Position numbers and translations under genes: made by a program
Source: Liolophura sinensis
Taxonomy: Eukaryota > Mollusca > Polyplacophora > Chitonida > Chitonidae
Direction: 5' to 3'
Assembly (NCBI RefSeq): GCF_032854445.1
Contig: NC_088300.1
Location: 59,184,984 to 59,248,983, forward strand
Length of the DNA stretch: 64,000 nt
In this document: positions 48,188 to 63,100 of the stretch, one piece after another
Position numbering within the stretch: position 1 is the first letter of the stretch
Layout: each line of letters starts with the position of its first letter
The notes under the pieces: model-generated
The model's database searches: none
What the model saw: the letters and a program-made list of their open reading frames with translations, nothing else
Told to the model about the DNA's origin: nothing

Positions 48188-51100
48188 GTACGTATTCCTT
48201 CTTTGTTCATTGTATTCATTTTACAGGATGCCGTTTTGAAAGATTCAATGTGAAGAATCAAGAAGGGGAACATTTCATTTATTTACTTGTTTGGTTTAAC
48301 GCCATACTAAAGATTATTTCACTTATAGGATGGCAGCCAGCATTATAGTGAGAAGAGACCAGCCAGAGCTTGGGGCAAACCCACGACCGTCTGCAGGCTG
48401 CTGGAAGACCTTCCCACCTACAGAGGGGGAAAATAGTCACACACACACTTGTATGTGTACCTGTAACAAGTTCATTGCAGATAGTACAGTGGTATGTGTA
48501 ATGGTAAGACAACTGTAAGTCACACATAAAATGTAAAACAGGTACATGTATTTTAGTGGACATTACCTGAAGATATATTACATTGCCATTTGATCTAAAT
48601 CACATTTCACATTATTTATGTTATTCAGAAAAAGCAATTTGTAGATATACGCACATGTGTAACTAGCAAGTAGTTTGAGAGGGCAAACCTTGTCGGTAGC
48701 TAAATACATGTACTCTGCATTTGTGTTTTTTTATGTATCGCCATGGTTCAGAAAAAGCCTGAATCTGGATCCAGATCAGCACCAAAATTTAGTGGATTAA
48801 TTCTTGTATCATGATAATGTATGGACAAAGTTTCATGAAAATCTGTGATTAACTTCTTTATGACATCTGGAAATAGTGAAAAAGTATTTAAAAAATTCTG
48901 GATCACCACCACATTCTGATGGATTAATGCTTACCACAGTTTTATCAAAGTCTTTGCATCTCGTTTTGCATAGTTCTTGACAGACAGGTGGCAAAGAATT
49001 GTTATAAAAACAGTAGTTTTTTTAACAGAATAGTGATCAGAGAAGGTTGAAGAAAGTGAAGTAAGCATGATAGTTTTGACAGCTGAAAAAGATGAGGATA
49101 GATGGACTTTACACTTGTTTCCCAGGAGTTTCCTTGAACATATAGTACAGTGTTTGTGGTACTCAGTTGTGATGACCTCTACAAGTACATATGTATCCTC
49201 ATCTGTTGCATCTTTATGTAGGTATGTTTGGTTTTAGATCAGGCCTGAAATGTAAAGGCATGGGCTGATTAGCCAGGTATAGTTACTAAACTCGATTTTA
49301 TGCTTTCCTCCATCATCACTCCAAATGTTTTCTGGCCAGCTTTAGAGTAGAAAGAAAGGAAAAAACTATTAGTGTACATGTTTATCTGGTGAATATTTCA
49401 AAATGAGTCACTCCATTTGATGTTGCAGCAAAGCATACACTTCATCTAGGTTTACGGATTTATGAGTGATTGAGGATGAATAGGTCCTTATTTCTCGTAC
49501 GTGTAAATGAAGGTGGTTCAGTTCTAGTCTCAGGCAGGGTGCTTCAAATTGGAACATCGCTCGACCAGCACAGTTCTGCGGGCCATGTTGGTTATACATG
49601 GGAATGGTCAGCAGTGCTTGTAGGGCAGTTAAGGTCATTGTACATGAAGCTTATGGCAGATTATAATGAATTGTATTTAATAAATAGAGATTTTTTAGAA
49701 AAAAAATTCATTTATTTATTTATTTGGTTGGTGTACATGTATTTTGCAGTACTCAAGAATATTTCACTTATACAACGACGGCCAGCATTATGGTGGGAGG
49801 AAATTGGGTCAAGTAAACGCGCAACCATCCTCAGGTTGCTGACAGACCTTCCCACTTACGGCTGAAGAGGAAGCCAGTACCAGCTGAACTTGAGCTCACA
49901 GTTATTGCATTGGTGAGAGGCTCCAGGGTCATTGCACGAGGCTGGTGTACTAACCCCCTCAGCCAGTGGAACCCCTGAAAAAGAATTTACATGTGCTTTG
50001 CATGTTCTTTAAAGTATGTGTTACTTTATGAACAGACAACTGGCATCAAAATTTATTCTACATGTATATTTTGTGATCATTGTCATATCCAGGTAAATGT
50101 ATGTTTTACATGTGGTTGACATGAACAGTACATTTCCTGAATTGAGAATATATGTCATCCCCATACCCCTGAGAGTTGGGAGGGAGGGGGGATGCAGTTT
50201 TTCAAGAAAAACAAGGCCTTCCCACGTACAAAGCTATGTACATATATGTAAAGTTACTAATTCTTCAAAAAATTAGAAGTACCAAGTGCTTCATATTAAT
50301 GTAGACACCTGGCTGAGTGTCTTTTATATGCATATACAAAAACATATTTTTCCATGAGAAAATGCTTCATCAAAGTCACTTTTAAGCATTCGTATTTGGT
50401 GTGAAACACTGTTTTCCTGTAAAGTACACCGGTACACTACTTGTACATGTATGTACATATGAATTCTATTCATATTAGCAAAGGTGGATAGCCTGTCACT
50501 AATAAGGAAACTGCTTTATGTGGACTTAAAGCAAGAAGAAAGCTTAGAGTTATTCATGCCACAATGTATAGAAAAATGTCTTTCTCTCTCTTAATGTACA
50601 ATGTAATGAACAGCACACTCTATAAGGTCACAGCTGTTATGTGTACTTCCTGGTGGTCATGTTGAAATTTGCTTTTATGTGCACATAGTCTGGGCTTGAG
50701 GGGACAAGAGTGCCATGGGAATTAATTATTATCTAGCCTTCACATGCGTTATTCCATAATAGAAGGTAATAGTGGACCAGAGATACAGAGCATGATTCAG
50801 CAGTGTTATGATCTTAATGCAATCAACCACATTTGACATAGATGTCAAACTACAGACAACTTAAATATAAAGTAACAAAAAGATTCCATGAATTTCATAA
50901 TTCATTTAAATTCCGTTGTCACGTTAAAAGAACTACAGGTAGTTTTCAAGGACAGAAAACATGAAATAAATATATATACATGTATACCAGTACTGGGGAC
51001 TTAACCCTTTAAGGAGATATTCCTATAAGGATATATTTCAAAGGCTGGTTACAATTTGACGTGCCAGAAAATTGAGTGGCTTCTAAAGATTCAAAATACT

Positions 51101-54100
51101 GTATTAATATCTTCTAAGGCAGTCGGTAATAAGGTAGAATGTGCTATTATGGCCATCCCGGCTCATCACCTGTGAAATCACATTGATGAATGGACTTTGA
51201 AATAAAGCAAAATGAGTTTGCAATGCTTTAAAAAAATTGCTTGTCTTTAACGGCTACCATCTTGGACATTTTGATTGCCCACATGTAATTTCATGTGCCC
51301 AAGTAGACAAGTGTTAAGTTCCTGCACTTTGTGTTATATACATCAAGCTGGATGTGGTTTAGAAGGCCATACAGAGCCTTAAAAATATTTGGCCATCGTT
51401 TTGGGTCACATATAAAGATTTAAAAAAACACCTGTTCTAATATGCATTTGACAAATAATAATATAAAGGAGTTGATAATTAAGCCGTGTTAAATCCCATG
51501 TTACTTGTGTGTATTTAAAGTAAACTGATGCACTAAATTACTTAATCTCATCTTAATTCAGCCTCTTCTGTCCTTTAAAAGGGCTTAATTTGGGCATCTG
51601 TCATGTATACATGCATATTCTGAGTATGTAATAGGCATATGAGTCTGGTTTTGTTATTAATATAACACTTTCCTGTAATATATGAATTCATGCTCCTACA
51701 TGTACATATATCAGAACGATCAGTGTTAGTAATTACTGTACATCACTGCCTGGACAGTAAACATTGCTGTGCTATTCAGAATTGTACATGCCTTCTTAAG
51801 TATTGCTTTTAGCCTTATGCCCCAATTATACACAAGGTGAAAACAGAACTATGATACACTGAGTGAAAGAAGGTTATAATGATCATGGCGATACCATGTA
51901 TGTGAAGATGTGTGAAAACTGCAGCTGTAACTGATGGTGCGGAGTGTAAGGATTGGAGAATGTTGATATGATCCAGCAGTGCAGCCACCTGATGGAGCTA
52001 CACATACATGTACTTTCACGGCAGGGAGAGATGAGAAGGCCTTCTTCACCTTGAGAATATAACACCTGACAGTGTGCCAAATAAAACGGGGTAAAAGTGT
52101 AACAAAGAGAAAAACTGGCCGGCTGACTCACAAAAGCCTATTTTTTTCTGTATGCATCAAGATATGTATAATTGTGCGTGTGTGTAAATGTGTGTGTGGT
52201 GTGTGTCTATATATATATATATATATATCTACAAACACAGTGTGCCATATTCTGTACATGTAGTTTACTTTTTTCTGATCTTACCCAAAAAGCTGATGGT
52301 ATACTTGTAGCTTATAAAGAAAGAACTACATGCACATGTGTTTTGTAGCTGGCTTTTTAAATTGGGCGTGTACTGCCTTGGCAAGTCATTAAATTGCTAT
52401 GTGTGTTTAAGTGTGAGATAAATATGGGTTACTTATGTGCACCTCATAGTCCTTCTACTGTTTGTGTGACAAGCCTGATGAATTAGAAGTAGTTTGTACT
52501 TCACACACAGGGCAATTTGTCCTAAATTTAGATATGTATATATTTGTAATAAAAAATGTGGCTCTTTTACACATATGCACATGTATATAAATAGAAATGT
52601 GTATAGGAAGGTCTGTAATGCAAATGACAGAAGCCCACATCACTCATTATGTACATGTACATTTTCACATGTATGCATGTACATTTTCACATGTATGCAT
52701 GCACATTTTCACATGTATGCATGCACATTTTCACGTGTGCATGTAAATTTTCACATGTATGCATGTGCATATACATGTACATACGCATGTAGGCGTAATT
52801 TACTTCACATACATCTGTGACTAATATACTAGATGTGTTTGTAGGTTTGTCCGTCTATCAGGCTATAGTGTTTTCATATCCATGATCATCAGATCCATTG
52901 TGGTGATATATCAGTATTATACATGTAGCGTGAGCTGATCTAGTCGCCATGTTCAGCTATGTTTGGCCAATTCACTTGCAGTTAATGCTAATATCACGTC
53001 ATATTTTGCTTACATATAACCTTACACTATTGGCCTATGGCTGATAAATAGCAATAGACTCGGTGATCTGGCACAGATGTGACGATGAATTTGTTTAATG
53101 CACTACATAACCTACAAATGCGTCAGAGGGTCTTACTGTCTACCTTCTAAGTATGCCAAAAACATTAAAAAGATTGCAATCATGATACTTCCTTGAATAT
53201 TTAGTGTTAGGTAATGTATCAAGAGAAGTACATGTACAGGTTGGCTAGATATCATTTACTGGTGTTCTTAGCGAGTTCAGGTTCATGAGGCAGTACAAAT
53301 GGCAGTGTAGGCTCCATCCCATTACATACACACAATCATCTGTGGAAACTTGAAAAAACTCTGGGGTTCTATGACGGTGTACCTGTTTTTACAGTCGTAT
53401 GCAGAACAGCAAGCCCGTTCATGGAGACATTTGATATTCTTGTCGCTGTGGTAGCTTTTTTTGAGGTCTGGAAGCAAAGCGGAGGTGGTGAAAATTGTCA
53501 CCGATTTACATCGCCATAGGGTTTTCTTTTCTATTTCAGTATGTAAACCTGCCTAGATGATCGTTATTGTGAAGCACAATACTCGGCCAATAAAATAACG
53601 GCCAAATTTTATGCATTAGTGCATGATACAAAATGGTCGCATTTCCAGTGATTCGACCAGGCCATGATTAAAAACAATGTTGCGTGTAACGTCACCAATT
53701 CACTAATTTTGGGTTGGCTCAATTTTTTTTTTCTGGGAAATGTGAGAATTTCTTTCTTTGGGAGACAAATAGTGCCAAATGCAAATCACTGCGCTGCCCT
53801 TATTTACCGAAATCAGTCAGAAGAAAATTCATTTCATCCACTACATTACAGCATGTTCTAATTGACATCATTTAAAATGGCACTAATGTTTTGCAGGTGA
53901 TTGTCACAGATCCGTTGGACCTACCGTTTTATACCACTATTCGGTGTGACACAGTCCTACTTGGTACATCTCTGCATTGTTAGATCCACATTCATGCAGC
54001 TAACACCTTATAATCCTGCAATTGCACCAGTTGCACAATAACCAGACCCCTTTTAAACCCATGGGTTTTGGTTTAACACTGGACCCTGAAATGGCGAAGC

Positions 54101-57100
54101 TGGTAAATGTTGGACTTGCATGGCATAGTTCAACTTAGAATATCGAGTGTTGGGGGAAAAATTCATAAAACCAGTTTCGTTATCTAGTGATTCTAAGTAC
54201 CGTATTACTCAGGTTAATGTACTCTTTTTCAGTAATTTTTGAAACACGGTGTAACAGTATATACATTAGTATCTAATTATGAATAGATAATAAATCTGAA
54301 CCTTATTTCTTTAACTCGGCATTTCCTATCCCCACCAATCAGCATCTTGTCTGTATCCCAGTATATTAGACCATTGTGGCTTTACAAGACAGATATGTGT
54401 GATTGAATCATTTGAAGTAAAATACTGATGGAACTCTAGTCCAAGGTGGACAGAGGTTGACCCTGTCAGGCTGTGGTTCTGACAGATTACCTGGCCTTTA
54501 ATCTGACATACATTTTGATTTGCACAACCCATAAGGTTCAGCTATGTGAATGGCAGCTGACCTGGCAGAAAACTGACCCTGCATTACATGGATAGTCTTG
54601 GGTGCTGAAGTTAAGCAGATTACTGCATGGTCTTTAGGGTCTTGGCATGCCAAATTGGCAGAGCTTTAACTGAATACTCTGGAATGTAAATTTATCTACC
54701 AGACTGAGTTTGCTCCATGATCTTGCTGTTTACATGTACATATGGATAGTATGGGTAGTGTTTGCTGTGCTACCCAGCACATGTAGGGTGTCTTCAAGCT
54801 TAGCTATCCATGTATGTCTTCGCTGTGCCTTCGCTTGAATTGTAAAATGACTGTCGTAGAAACATACAGTCCAATTGCTTGTTCTGGGGTTGTGTGTGGC
54901 CACCTCTGTGTGTTGTGCGAAAGCACATGTCAGCACAAGTACATGTATGCGCCATAATTTCGATGTGCTCACCTTCATTTGTTAAGAACCTGCAAACCCT
55001 GAAGATCATCCACTCTATGTTAAAGTATTATGATGAAATGACGATCTTGGTCAACAGCAGCAACTTGTTGCAAGAATAAACAATGTCATGTGACCTCCCT
55101 AAACTATGGTGTTTTGATTTGTGAACAGAAGTCATGTGACATTGTTTTGTACTCACCGTAAATAGCTGCTGTTGTATGCGGCTTTGTTTCACTTCAACGT
55201 TTACAAGTGATCTTAGAGCCGGGCAGGGTAATCATAAGGAATTAAGGTGAGGCTGCTAAATTATAGTGCAGATAATCATATTTGTACAGGCCTGTATCTT
55301 CTCAGGAGGCACATCATAAGTGACTGCATGAGGTCAATTTTGGCAAACCTCTGGCACAACTCCAAGAACGGTAACTGTGTCCAGGTATCACTCTGCCATA
55401 GCCAGTATAAAATATTCAAGCAAAAGCAAAGTCATGTAGGACTACTGTACATCATGCAGTAGTTCAAAGTATGCTTGCCTGCATGTGTAGTATAGTTGTA
55501 GTCACCTTCACACTCATGTTGTACGTACGGTGTAAATGAATGATGTACTCTTGTCTTCACACTTGTGTATTACACATGAATACACCTGTGGTCTTTCCAC
55601 TGCTGTTGTACATGAAGAATGCTTATGCAGCTGCAACCTCGACACTGGTGTTGCACATATGGTGTAAATGAAGAATTTACTCATCTTCACAGTTCACAGT
55701 AGTGTATTACACGTGAAGAATGCTTATGAACACTAGTGTACATATGAAGATTGCACCTGCAACCTTCATGCTGCATGGTGTTGTTCACATGAAGGATGCA
55801 TGTGTAACCTTCACACTAGTGTTGTAAACTACACATAAAGAATGCACCTGTAGCCTTCATGCTGCATGGTGTTCTACACATGAAGAGTGTAGGTGTGATC
55901 TTCACACAAGTGTTGTACATGTGAAGAATGCACCTGTAGCCTCCATACTGCATGGTGTTGTACACATGAAGAGTGTAGGTGTGATCTTCACACAAGTGTT
56001 GTACATGTGAAGAATCAACCTGTAGCCTTCACGCTGCATGGTGTTGTACACATGAAGAGTGTAGGTGTTATCTTCACACAAGTGTTGTACATGTGAAGAA
56101 TGCACCTGTAGCCTCCATACTGCATGGTGTTGTACAGATGAAGAGTGTAAGTGTGATCTTCACACAAGTGTTGTACATGTGAAGAATGCACCTGTAGCCT
56201 CCATACTGCATGGTGTTGTACACATGAAGAGTGTAGGTGTGACCTTTACACAAGTTTAATCAACTTGTAGCCTTCACGCTGCATGGTGTTGTACACATGA
56301 AGAATGCAGCTGTGATCTTCACACTAGTGCTGTACATGTGAAGAATGCCCCTTTAACACCACACCAAACTCTTCAAGGCTTCCTGAAATTAAGACAGAAG
56401 CAATCCTGATTTTGTTGAATGAATGTACAGACTATCCAAACAGAAATTTGACATTATCCTCATCAAAAGTAGTTTCTGTCTTTAAAATAAGATCGTCCTT
56501 AAAATATTTTTTATTTGATGTAACTCAAGCCTGTCAGGAAAAAAAAGGATCGGTTGACAGCTCTAGATATGTAGGAAATTAACAAGGTGATAAAAAATAA
56601 ATTCTCTCAAACTTTAGAGTAGGGCCTTTCTTTGGATTGTCGTACAGGTGTGTAGTCTTTTTTGTTTAAAGTAGCAGTACAAGTAGATACGTGAGAGTGT
56701 TGGGTACTAAACCAAAGGTCAAACATTCACTGGTAAATGTAAGAATGCTAGCTACATGTACTGTATTTCACATAAAGTTTAGCATTTTTCAAGTGACACA
56801 TTTTGCTTGATTTTCAATAATTCATTAACCTAATAGGGCCACTTAAGAGTTTTTTTGTGTTTGATTAATTTCTAATCAGAAAATCCTAAGGGTTGGCATC
56901 AAAAACATCATTTTAAGATCTTGATTTCTACGTACAAATCTTTAGGTTAAATACAGTATGTGTATGTAGAGAAAGTGGTACCATCTCCCCCTTTTCCCAC
57001 TGACATCAGTGCATTGTACATTTCCATGTAAGGTCAGCATGTACAGGTAGTAACTCACAGACAAGTACGGTTCAGGAGCGGTAGATCCAGGGTCAGTGCT

Positions 57101-60100
57101 GTGTCGAGTCACACCTAAGACCTTAAAAGAGGAAGTTGTAACTTCCTTGCTTGGCGTTCAGCATGAAGGGGATAGTGCAATCACTGGTTGACCTGTATCA
57201 GAATAATGGCTCAGTGAAGCAGCACTAGATAGAAGAGCGGTGGAAATTCATCCTGTAACAAGGAGGCACATTTCATGCACTCTAATGATTCCTTCATCGT
57301 CATATGACTGAAAAACTGTCAAGTACGACGTTAAACCTCAAGCACTCCCTCAGACATAAGTACAATGTTTGTTCTACATTCCAACCATGACTAAGTTGCA
57401 AATTTGGCCTGATTCTGAGAGTTCTCTTGATCTTGAGAAATGTTTCAAGGTTTGTTTTGAAAGGTATGATAATATGCTACTGGAAATATGTTTCATTGCT
57501 AAAAGAAATATGTTATGGCATTTATTTGCTTCTAAAAATGCAATGTTTTGGACAATATTGTAGGTCATACATTTTACTAAAATAGACCTCTAGAATTGAC
57601 AAAGAGAATCACAAACTTAATGCTTTATACACAAGATATTTGTGAATTGTTTCCATAATACATGCACATGTGCATGTACTATATATGTGTTATTAATATT
57701 CTCCTGTAGTGGTTGTGTTTCTGATGCTCTTTTTTTAAACAAGACAAGTTACAAATCATATTCGTGTTAATTCTACCTTGGGCAGACAGATCATGCAGTA
57801 AGATCATACAGTTGGGTTTTCCTGACAAAGCAGTTGCTGGGAGAGTCCGCATTTCCCCTAGATGATTTTTCAGTTTTATTTTTATTTTTGATACCCTCTA
57901 CTGACATTGGAAAAAGATTCATCCTGCCTGTAAAACAAAAAATTAAGTGGATGTGGCCTTCACATGAAAAGGAATCCAACACTTGTTTATGCAGCCCTTA
58001 ATTGTGGATAAGATTTGCTCTGATCTTAGTAAAGAACAGAGCAGTGTGATCAATGACCTTTTTAATATTTTAAGCAATTGTCTGGGGAATCTGAGATGTT
58101 TGGCATATGAGTTACGTGGGTACATGGTCTCTCCGTAGCACCCTAGGTGAAGGTGTCAGTAAGCTTTTAGTCATGAAAGTGTGTGTTCATCAGGTGGTAA
58201 TGGCGAGTGCAGAAAAACGGCTAATGTGCATGGTGCTGACAGGTGCTTCCGCATGCTGTAATTAATCGTCATGGTTACCCAGGGAACAGATGAAACTCTC
58301 TGATGCACATGTACATGTTAAGACAGCTTAAAGTGGCTGCATGATTTGTTTGTGTAGATAGAGACCATATACAGATACTATCCAGATTTCCAGTTACATT
58401 TACATGTGCATGTAGCTGATCAAGGTTACATAGGCTTTTTAGAGTTGCATGTAGGTGCTCAAAAGAAATGAATTAGGTGGGACTTGTATACATGTAAATC
58501 TTAGCAGTCTTATTCTCATTTGTGACTGAAGTTATTAATGCATGTCCATGTACCAGGATTAATTGGTCCTGGAAGATTAACATTTATAAACACAGACTGT
58601 CTGCACCTGCACCTTCATGTATGGATTCGACTGAATGGTCTGTAGGTTACGTGTATTGTACCATTGATTTTGCTAGATGATTTTGAGGTAAGCAAACCAT
58701 GCTTCTCAACTTACACACAGTTTGACAGCCACAATAATGGCAGTAGGCCTTTAGTATAAACATATAGCAAGGCGTAACAAAATTATGTTACCATATGTAG
58801 GCATACACTTAATATTACCAATAGCTGACCAAAAAAGAGGCAAATTAAAATAATGGGCGTACAACTGGAAAATATATAAGTGGATATCAACACTACCACC
58901 ACCACAAAGTCAAGCCTGCAGCTAGCTTGTTGACAACAATGGTCAACCTGAATGAAGGGGAAGTTAGCGTTCTGACAGTGTACAGGTGGTTCATTATTGG
59001 GTAAGGATCAATATCGGGTGGCCTGTAAATTGATTTCATGATAACACCAGTGCAATATTACAAGTGTCAACTCATGCATTATGGAATGTGAAGTGCAGAG
59101 GTAAGAATTAAGTACATCATCCAGAGACTTTCTCAGACAGTCTCAGACAGAAAGAAGTCATGCTGCTTTCTGCAGCTATTTCATAGGATTAAATTCTTAT
59201 CTCCACTTGCATGAAGCCATCTAATGTTATGAGCATGCAACTGCCATGATGATATAATGCATATGGTGCTGGTTGCCATGGTAGTTACATCCATATACCG
59301 CTGACTGGGCTTCGTGCAAGCGGGACCCTCTCGTACACATGTGTGTGTTGATACACGTAAATGTAGGTTAGATCCTTTCTCTGCTGCGTTTCAACCAGTA
59401 AATGGTAACTCATGTCTATTTATTTATGATTGCAGCTGATACATGTACATGTATGTGTAGTGATGTATGATTCAGACTTGGGTTCTTCAACTCAGTAGCT
59501 ATTACTCAGTTTGTCTTTTAATTCACGTTCCTTTCCCATTATTTTGACAATATATTATTCCATTCTAAAGTATTATTATTAACTATTTAAGTATGTTTTC
59601 TATATTTAATGGTCTTTTTATCCCTTTTTTTTTGTCTCAAAAATGCACTTTTTCACTAATATAAGTAGGGCCAAAATTAAGATATTGTTTGTTTGATGTG
59701 ACAAGCCCTTTATAACAAAAGAGTGTAGTTAGGTCGCTTATTTTTTCTTTCTTTTTTTTTTCGCAGAAGTGAATAACAATCATAGAATCCTGTTCAAATA
59801 ACTGATCACAATTAAACTTCCTCAACATTGATCAGAACACAGTACTACATTATGTCACCCAATATTTGGCAGTTCTCAGAATAAATATTTTTAGATGTTT
59901 ACATTAAAACTAACAAGTAAATATTTGTTAAACATTTTTATGAGTGCTGTGGCATAATTTAAGTCAACAGTCAACTTGAAGCTGAGTCAACAAGTTGAGC
60001 CATGTTGAGTAGTGTGGACAGGTTCTTCAACTTATTCAACAACACTCAACACCATCCAACATTGTTGGATCGGAAATGTGCATGTATATTTTTTGTCAGC

Positions 60101-63100
60101 AAGTTGTGTCAAGTTGAGTGAAAGTAGCCAATCAGCGGGCATGTAGAAATAAAGTGACCGTCTTAAGGCACGAGACCTGGGCAAAATGGCAGCACCAAAG
60201 AGAGAAACTGGTCTCACGATAACACAGTTTCGGCGATACAAGAGTATGAAAAATACCCTTACCTCCATAACACTCTCTCTAAAGATGACAAAGACTGGAC
60301 AAAAGGGAATCATTGTATCTCATGCATTGGAGAGAAAGATGGAAATTTCCTCCAATTTATTCAGAGTTTGGTTTGCCAACATAAAAGGGGACCCTGTTGG
60401 GGATTGTTTTAAATGTAGATTTAAAACAAAACTCTTCCATTTTGATCATGTTACAGTGGATATTAAGGTGTAAGGTCTCAATTTCCACCTTGATTATACC
60501 AGTCCATGACTGAATTAATTTAATTCACAAAAATGAACTAGAGGATCTACATAAGTGGGCTACATAAGTGGGCTACATGTAGAACCTCAGCTATACATGT
60601 AGCTTGAGTGACATGTCCTTGGTGGTATAGGCCTGTGTTCAAGTTCCATCAGTGTTTGTGAACATTTCGTGCCGGTAATAACCAGAGCCACACAATTCTC
60701 AGCAATTCAATTTCGCGAAATTAGATGTGTTTTTAAGGCATACCGTGGCGAAAAGAATTGGATCATTGTGAATTCTATACATTGGTGTCGTAAGACGCTG
60801 ACAGCTGAGATGTTCACAAGATTTCCAACATTTTACAATGATTATCTCACAAAATGAGTAATTAATTTGAAATCTTGACTGCCCATGGAAACACAAGGAA
60901 GTTGGTCATCCGTTCAGTAAAGTATATGTCCTCCCAGATATATGGCATCACGGTTTTACTGGTATCCAAATGGCTACTTCACAGATACTTCACTTCACAG
61001 ATATCTCGATCTGCAGCTGTCAGATTTGGCGTCTGTAAAAACACGAAAAAAGAATTTTGGTCGGGGCCTTTTTGAAGGGTCGGTCTTGTAACATCAAGCT
61101 TGTTGTTGTTATAGAGGTCATCTGGGAAGAGCAAATTGCACAATTTTAATGTTTGATTTATTAAATAATTAAAGAAATTTAATTCCCTATTTAAATAAAG
61201 ATTTCATTCAGTCAAATGGCATCATGGGTGTGTAAAGGCTGAAAACAGTAATATGTATTTATTTTGATAATGGAAGGGTGTGATTTAGTAATGTATTATG
61301 AATTCTTAGTTTCTGATTTTCACATTTAATCTACATTAATACAGTATAGTGTAACTCTGAAAAACTTGAGACTCATTTTAACTGTTTTGAGCAATTTTTC
61401 CTGTCATCATGATTGAAAATAATGTGCCAAAATATCTGAAGTATGTGCCGTAAAGTCAAAACAAGTCTTTCCTTTTTTAAAGTTACACTTCTAGTGTATT
61501 ACATTAAACACTTTCTCAGATGTCTCCTAAATTATAGAGCGTCCAAATTAAGAAGCAGTTTAGCAATGGTTCTGTGGTTCTGATGATGATATGTGCACCT
61601 AAATTGCAATTTACATGCACAATGCAACCACTGCTTGATTGCTTGAAATTCACAAAACCACTCAGATTACTCATGTAACAAACTACAACTGTTTATGAAA
61701 TAGACATGAATTTGACAGTTTTCATTTGCTGTTGGCTTTTTTTGATGTCCTGAAACAAAAAATTTATTCAGCATAAATAAATAAATATAAATAACAGTGA
61801 AATATACAACAGATTTTTTGATAGTTATGGAGTCGTAGCTGAAATGTGTACCACATATTAGAAAGGAAGAAATGGCAGAGGACTGTGAATGCGCACTGTA
61901 CTTGGATTATGACAATAGTTTGTTCAGTGCTGGTGTAATAATGACTCAGTGCAGCTGTTGTGTAATGAGGGGTGTGACAGTATACAGCATTATTATGTGT
62001 ACACGCACATGAACAAGTGTGGTGGACACATATAATGTTTCACAGGAATATAATTGTTCCAATCAGTTGATCATTCAAGCTATGATTGTTAGAAAATATA
62101 CAATGTACTTTTAGGAAGTTATAAATAGTTGGGGGAAAAATGCTGCTTCATGTTAAATTATCCTCACTTGTTGAAAGAGTTGTTTGTTTCATTTTGTCCC
62201 TGTTTATTGATCAGTTGATGTTTATACAAGGCATTGATCAGGAAGGTTTTCAGAGTTACTCCCCCTTAACTACACTATCGTATCTCCTAGATACTAAACA
62301 AGCACAAAATTCAGCCAGATAAATATAAGTGTGAACATACATGTGCATGTTTGGACAAATTGGTATCTTATGTAGTATCCAGTTGTTATACATACATGTA
62401 ATTATGTAAAATGGAGCTATTGCACATTTCTAGGATGACATATTTTGCTTCCATTTAGGCCAGACTAACGATTAGATGGCATTAAAGCACAAAGGCCATC
62501 TGTCATTGCAAAAGGGAAACACGATAAGGTTTGGAGTTGGATTTTGTCAGGCAACCAGCAGGGGTGGTGGTTTCCCTAGGGCTCTGATATGTTTCCTCTG
62601 AGTTTCCTCCAGCCATAAACTTAACCACAGTCACAAAGAGAAATGTTTTTGAGGGTCATTTTTGACACTAATTAACAAAATAACTCTGGTTCAACAAATG
62701 TACTTCTGCACTGCCATGTATATGACATGAACATATACGTGTACAATACTTGTGTGAATATCTTAACCCACCATAAGTAACTTTACTCTGTATTATTGTG
62801 GTAGTAATTACTGTGTAACAATCTCAGTACATTCTGTACTGAAGCCAGTATCGTACATTGTAGCCTGTACTGCTTACATGTGAGCATCTAGAATTGAAAT
62901 GTAAACAAAGAAAATTCTGGTTTTGATTGTTACAGATATTGAAGACTTACCACCACCTATTCAGAAGCAATTATTTGATGAGTTGTTAGACAGGGATGTT
63001 CAGAATGGTATGTATGAGTGTTTTATTTTATTTTAATTTTTTTTTTTTTTTGTTAAGTGTCTGTATAACAATACCCTCAGATGAGTTCCACGAATCTAAA

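Larger units (their letters stand above)
48188..62935. other. ZRANB1 intron (14.7 kb)
   Basis: No additional coding exon was found. It carries SINE copies at 48.3, 49.7 and 57.1 kb, minisatellites at 52.7 and 55.5-56.3 kb, and a GT/TA microsatellite at 52.2 kb. Open frames such as the 95-codon one at 60,186 show no recognised domain. Confidence 0.6.

Noticed and set aside
48188..48348. Apparent extension of the first ZRANB1 coding exon to 48,348
   Set aside because: The frame simply runs past the ACTG|GTACGT donor into a SINE. Joining to 62,936 restores the family sequence LPxDIEDLPP.
49470..49865. 131-codon frame in the ZRANB1 intron
   Set aside because: Half of it is the SINE family 1 copy at 49.7 kb.
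55902..56259. Repetitive short proteins with Cys/His-rich look
   Set aside because: They are translations of the 86-bp minisatellite. The unit is not a multiple of 3, so the frame drifts between copies.
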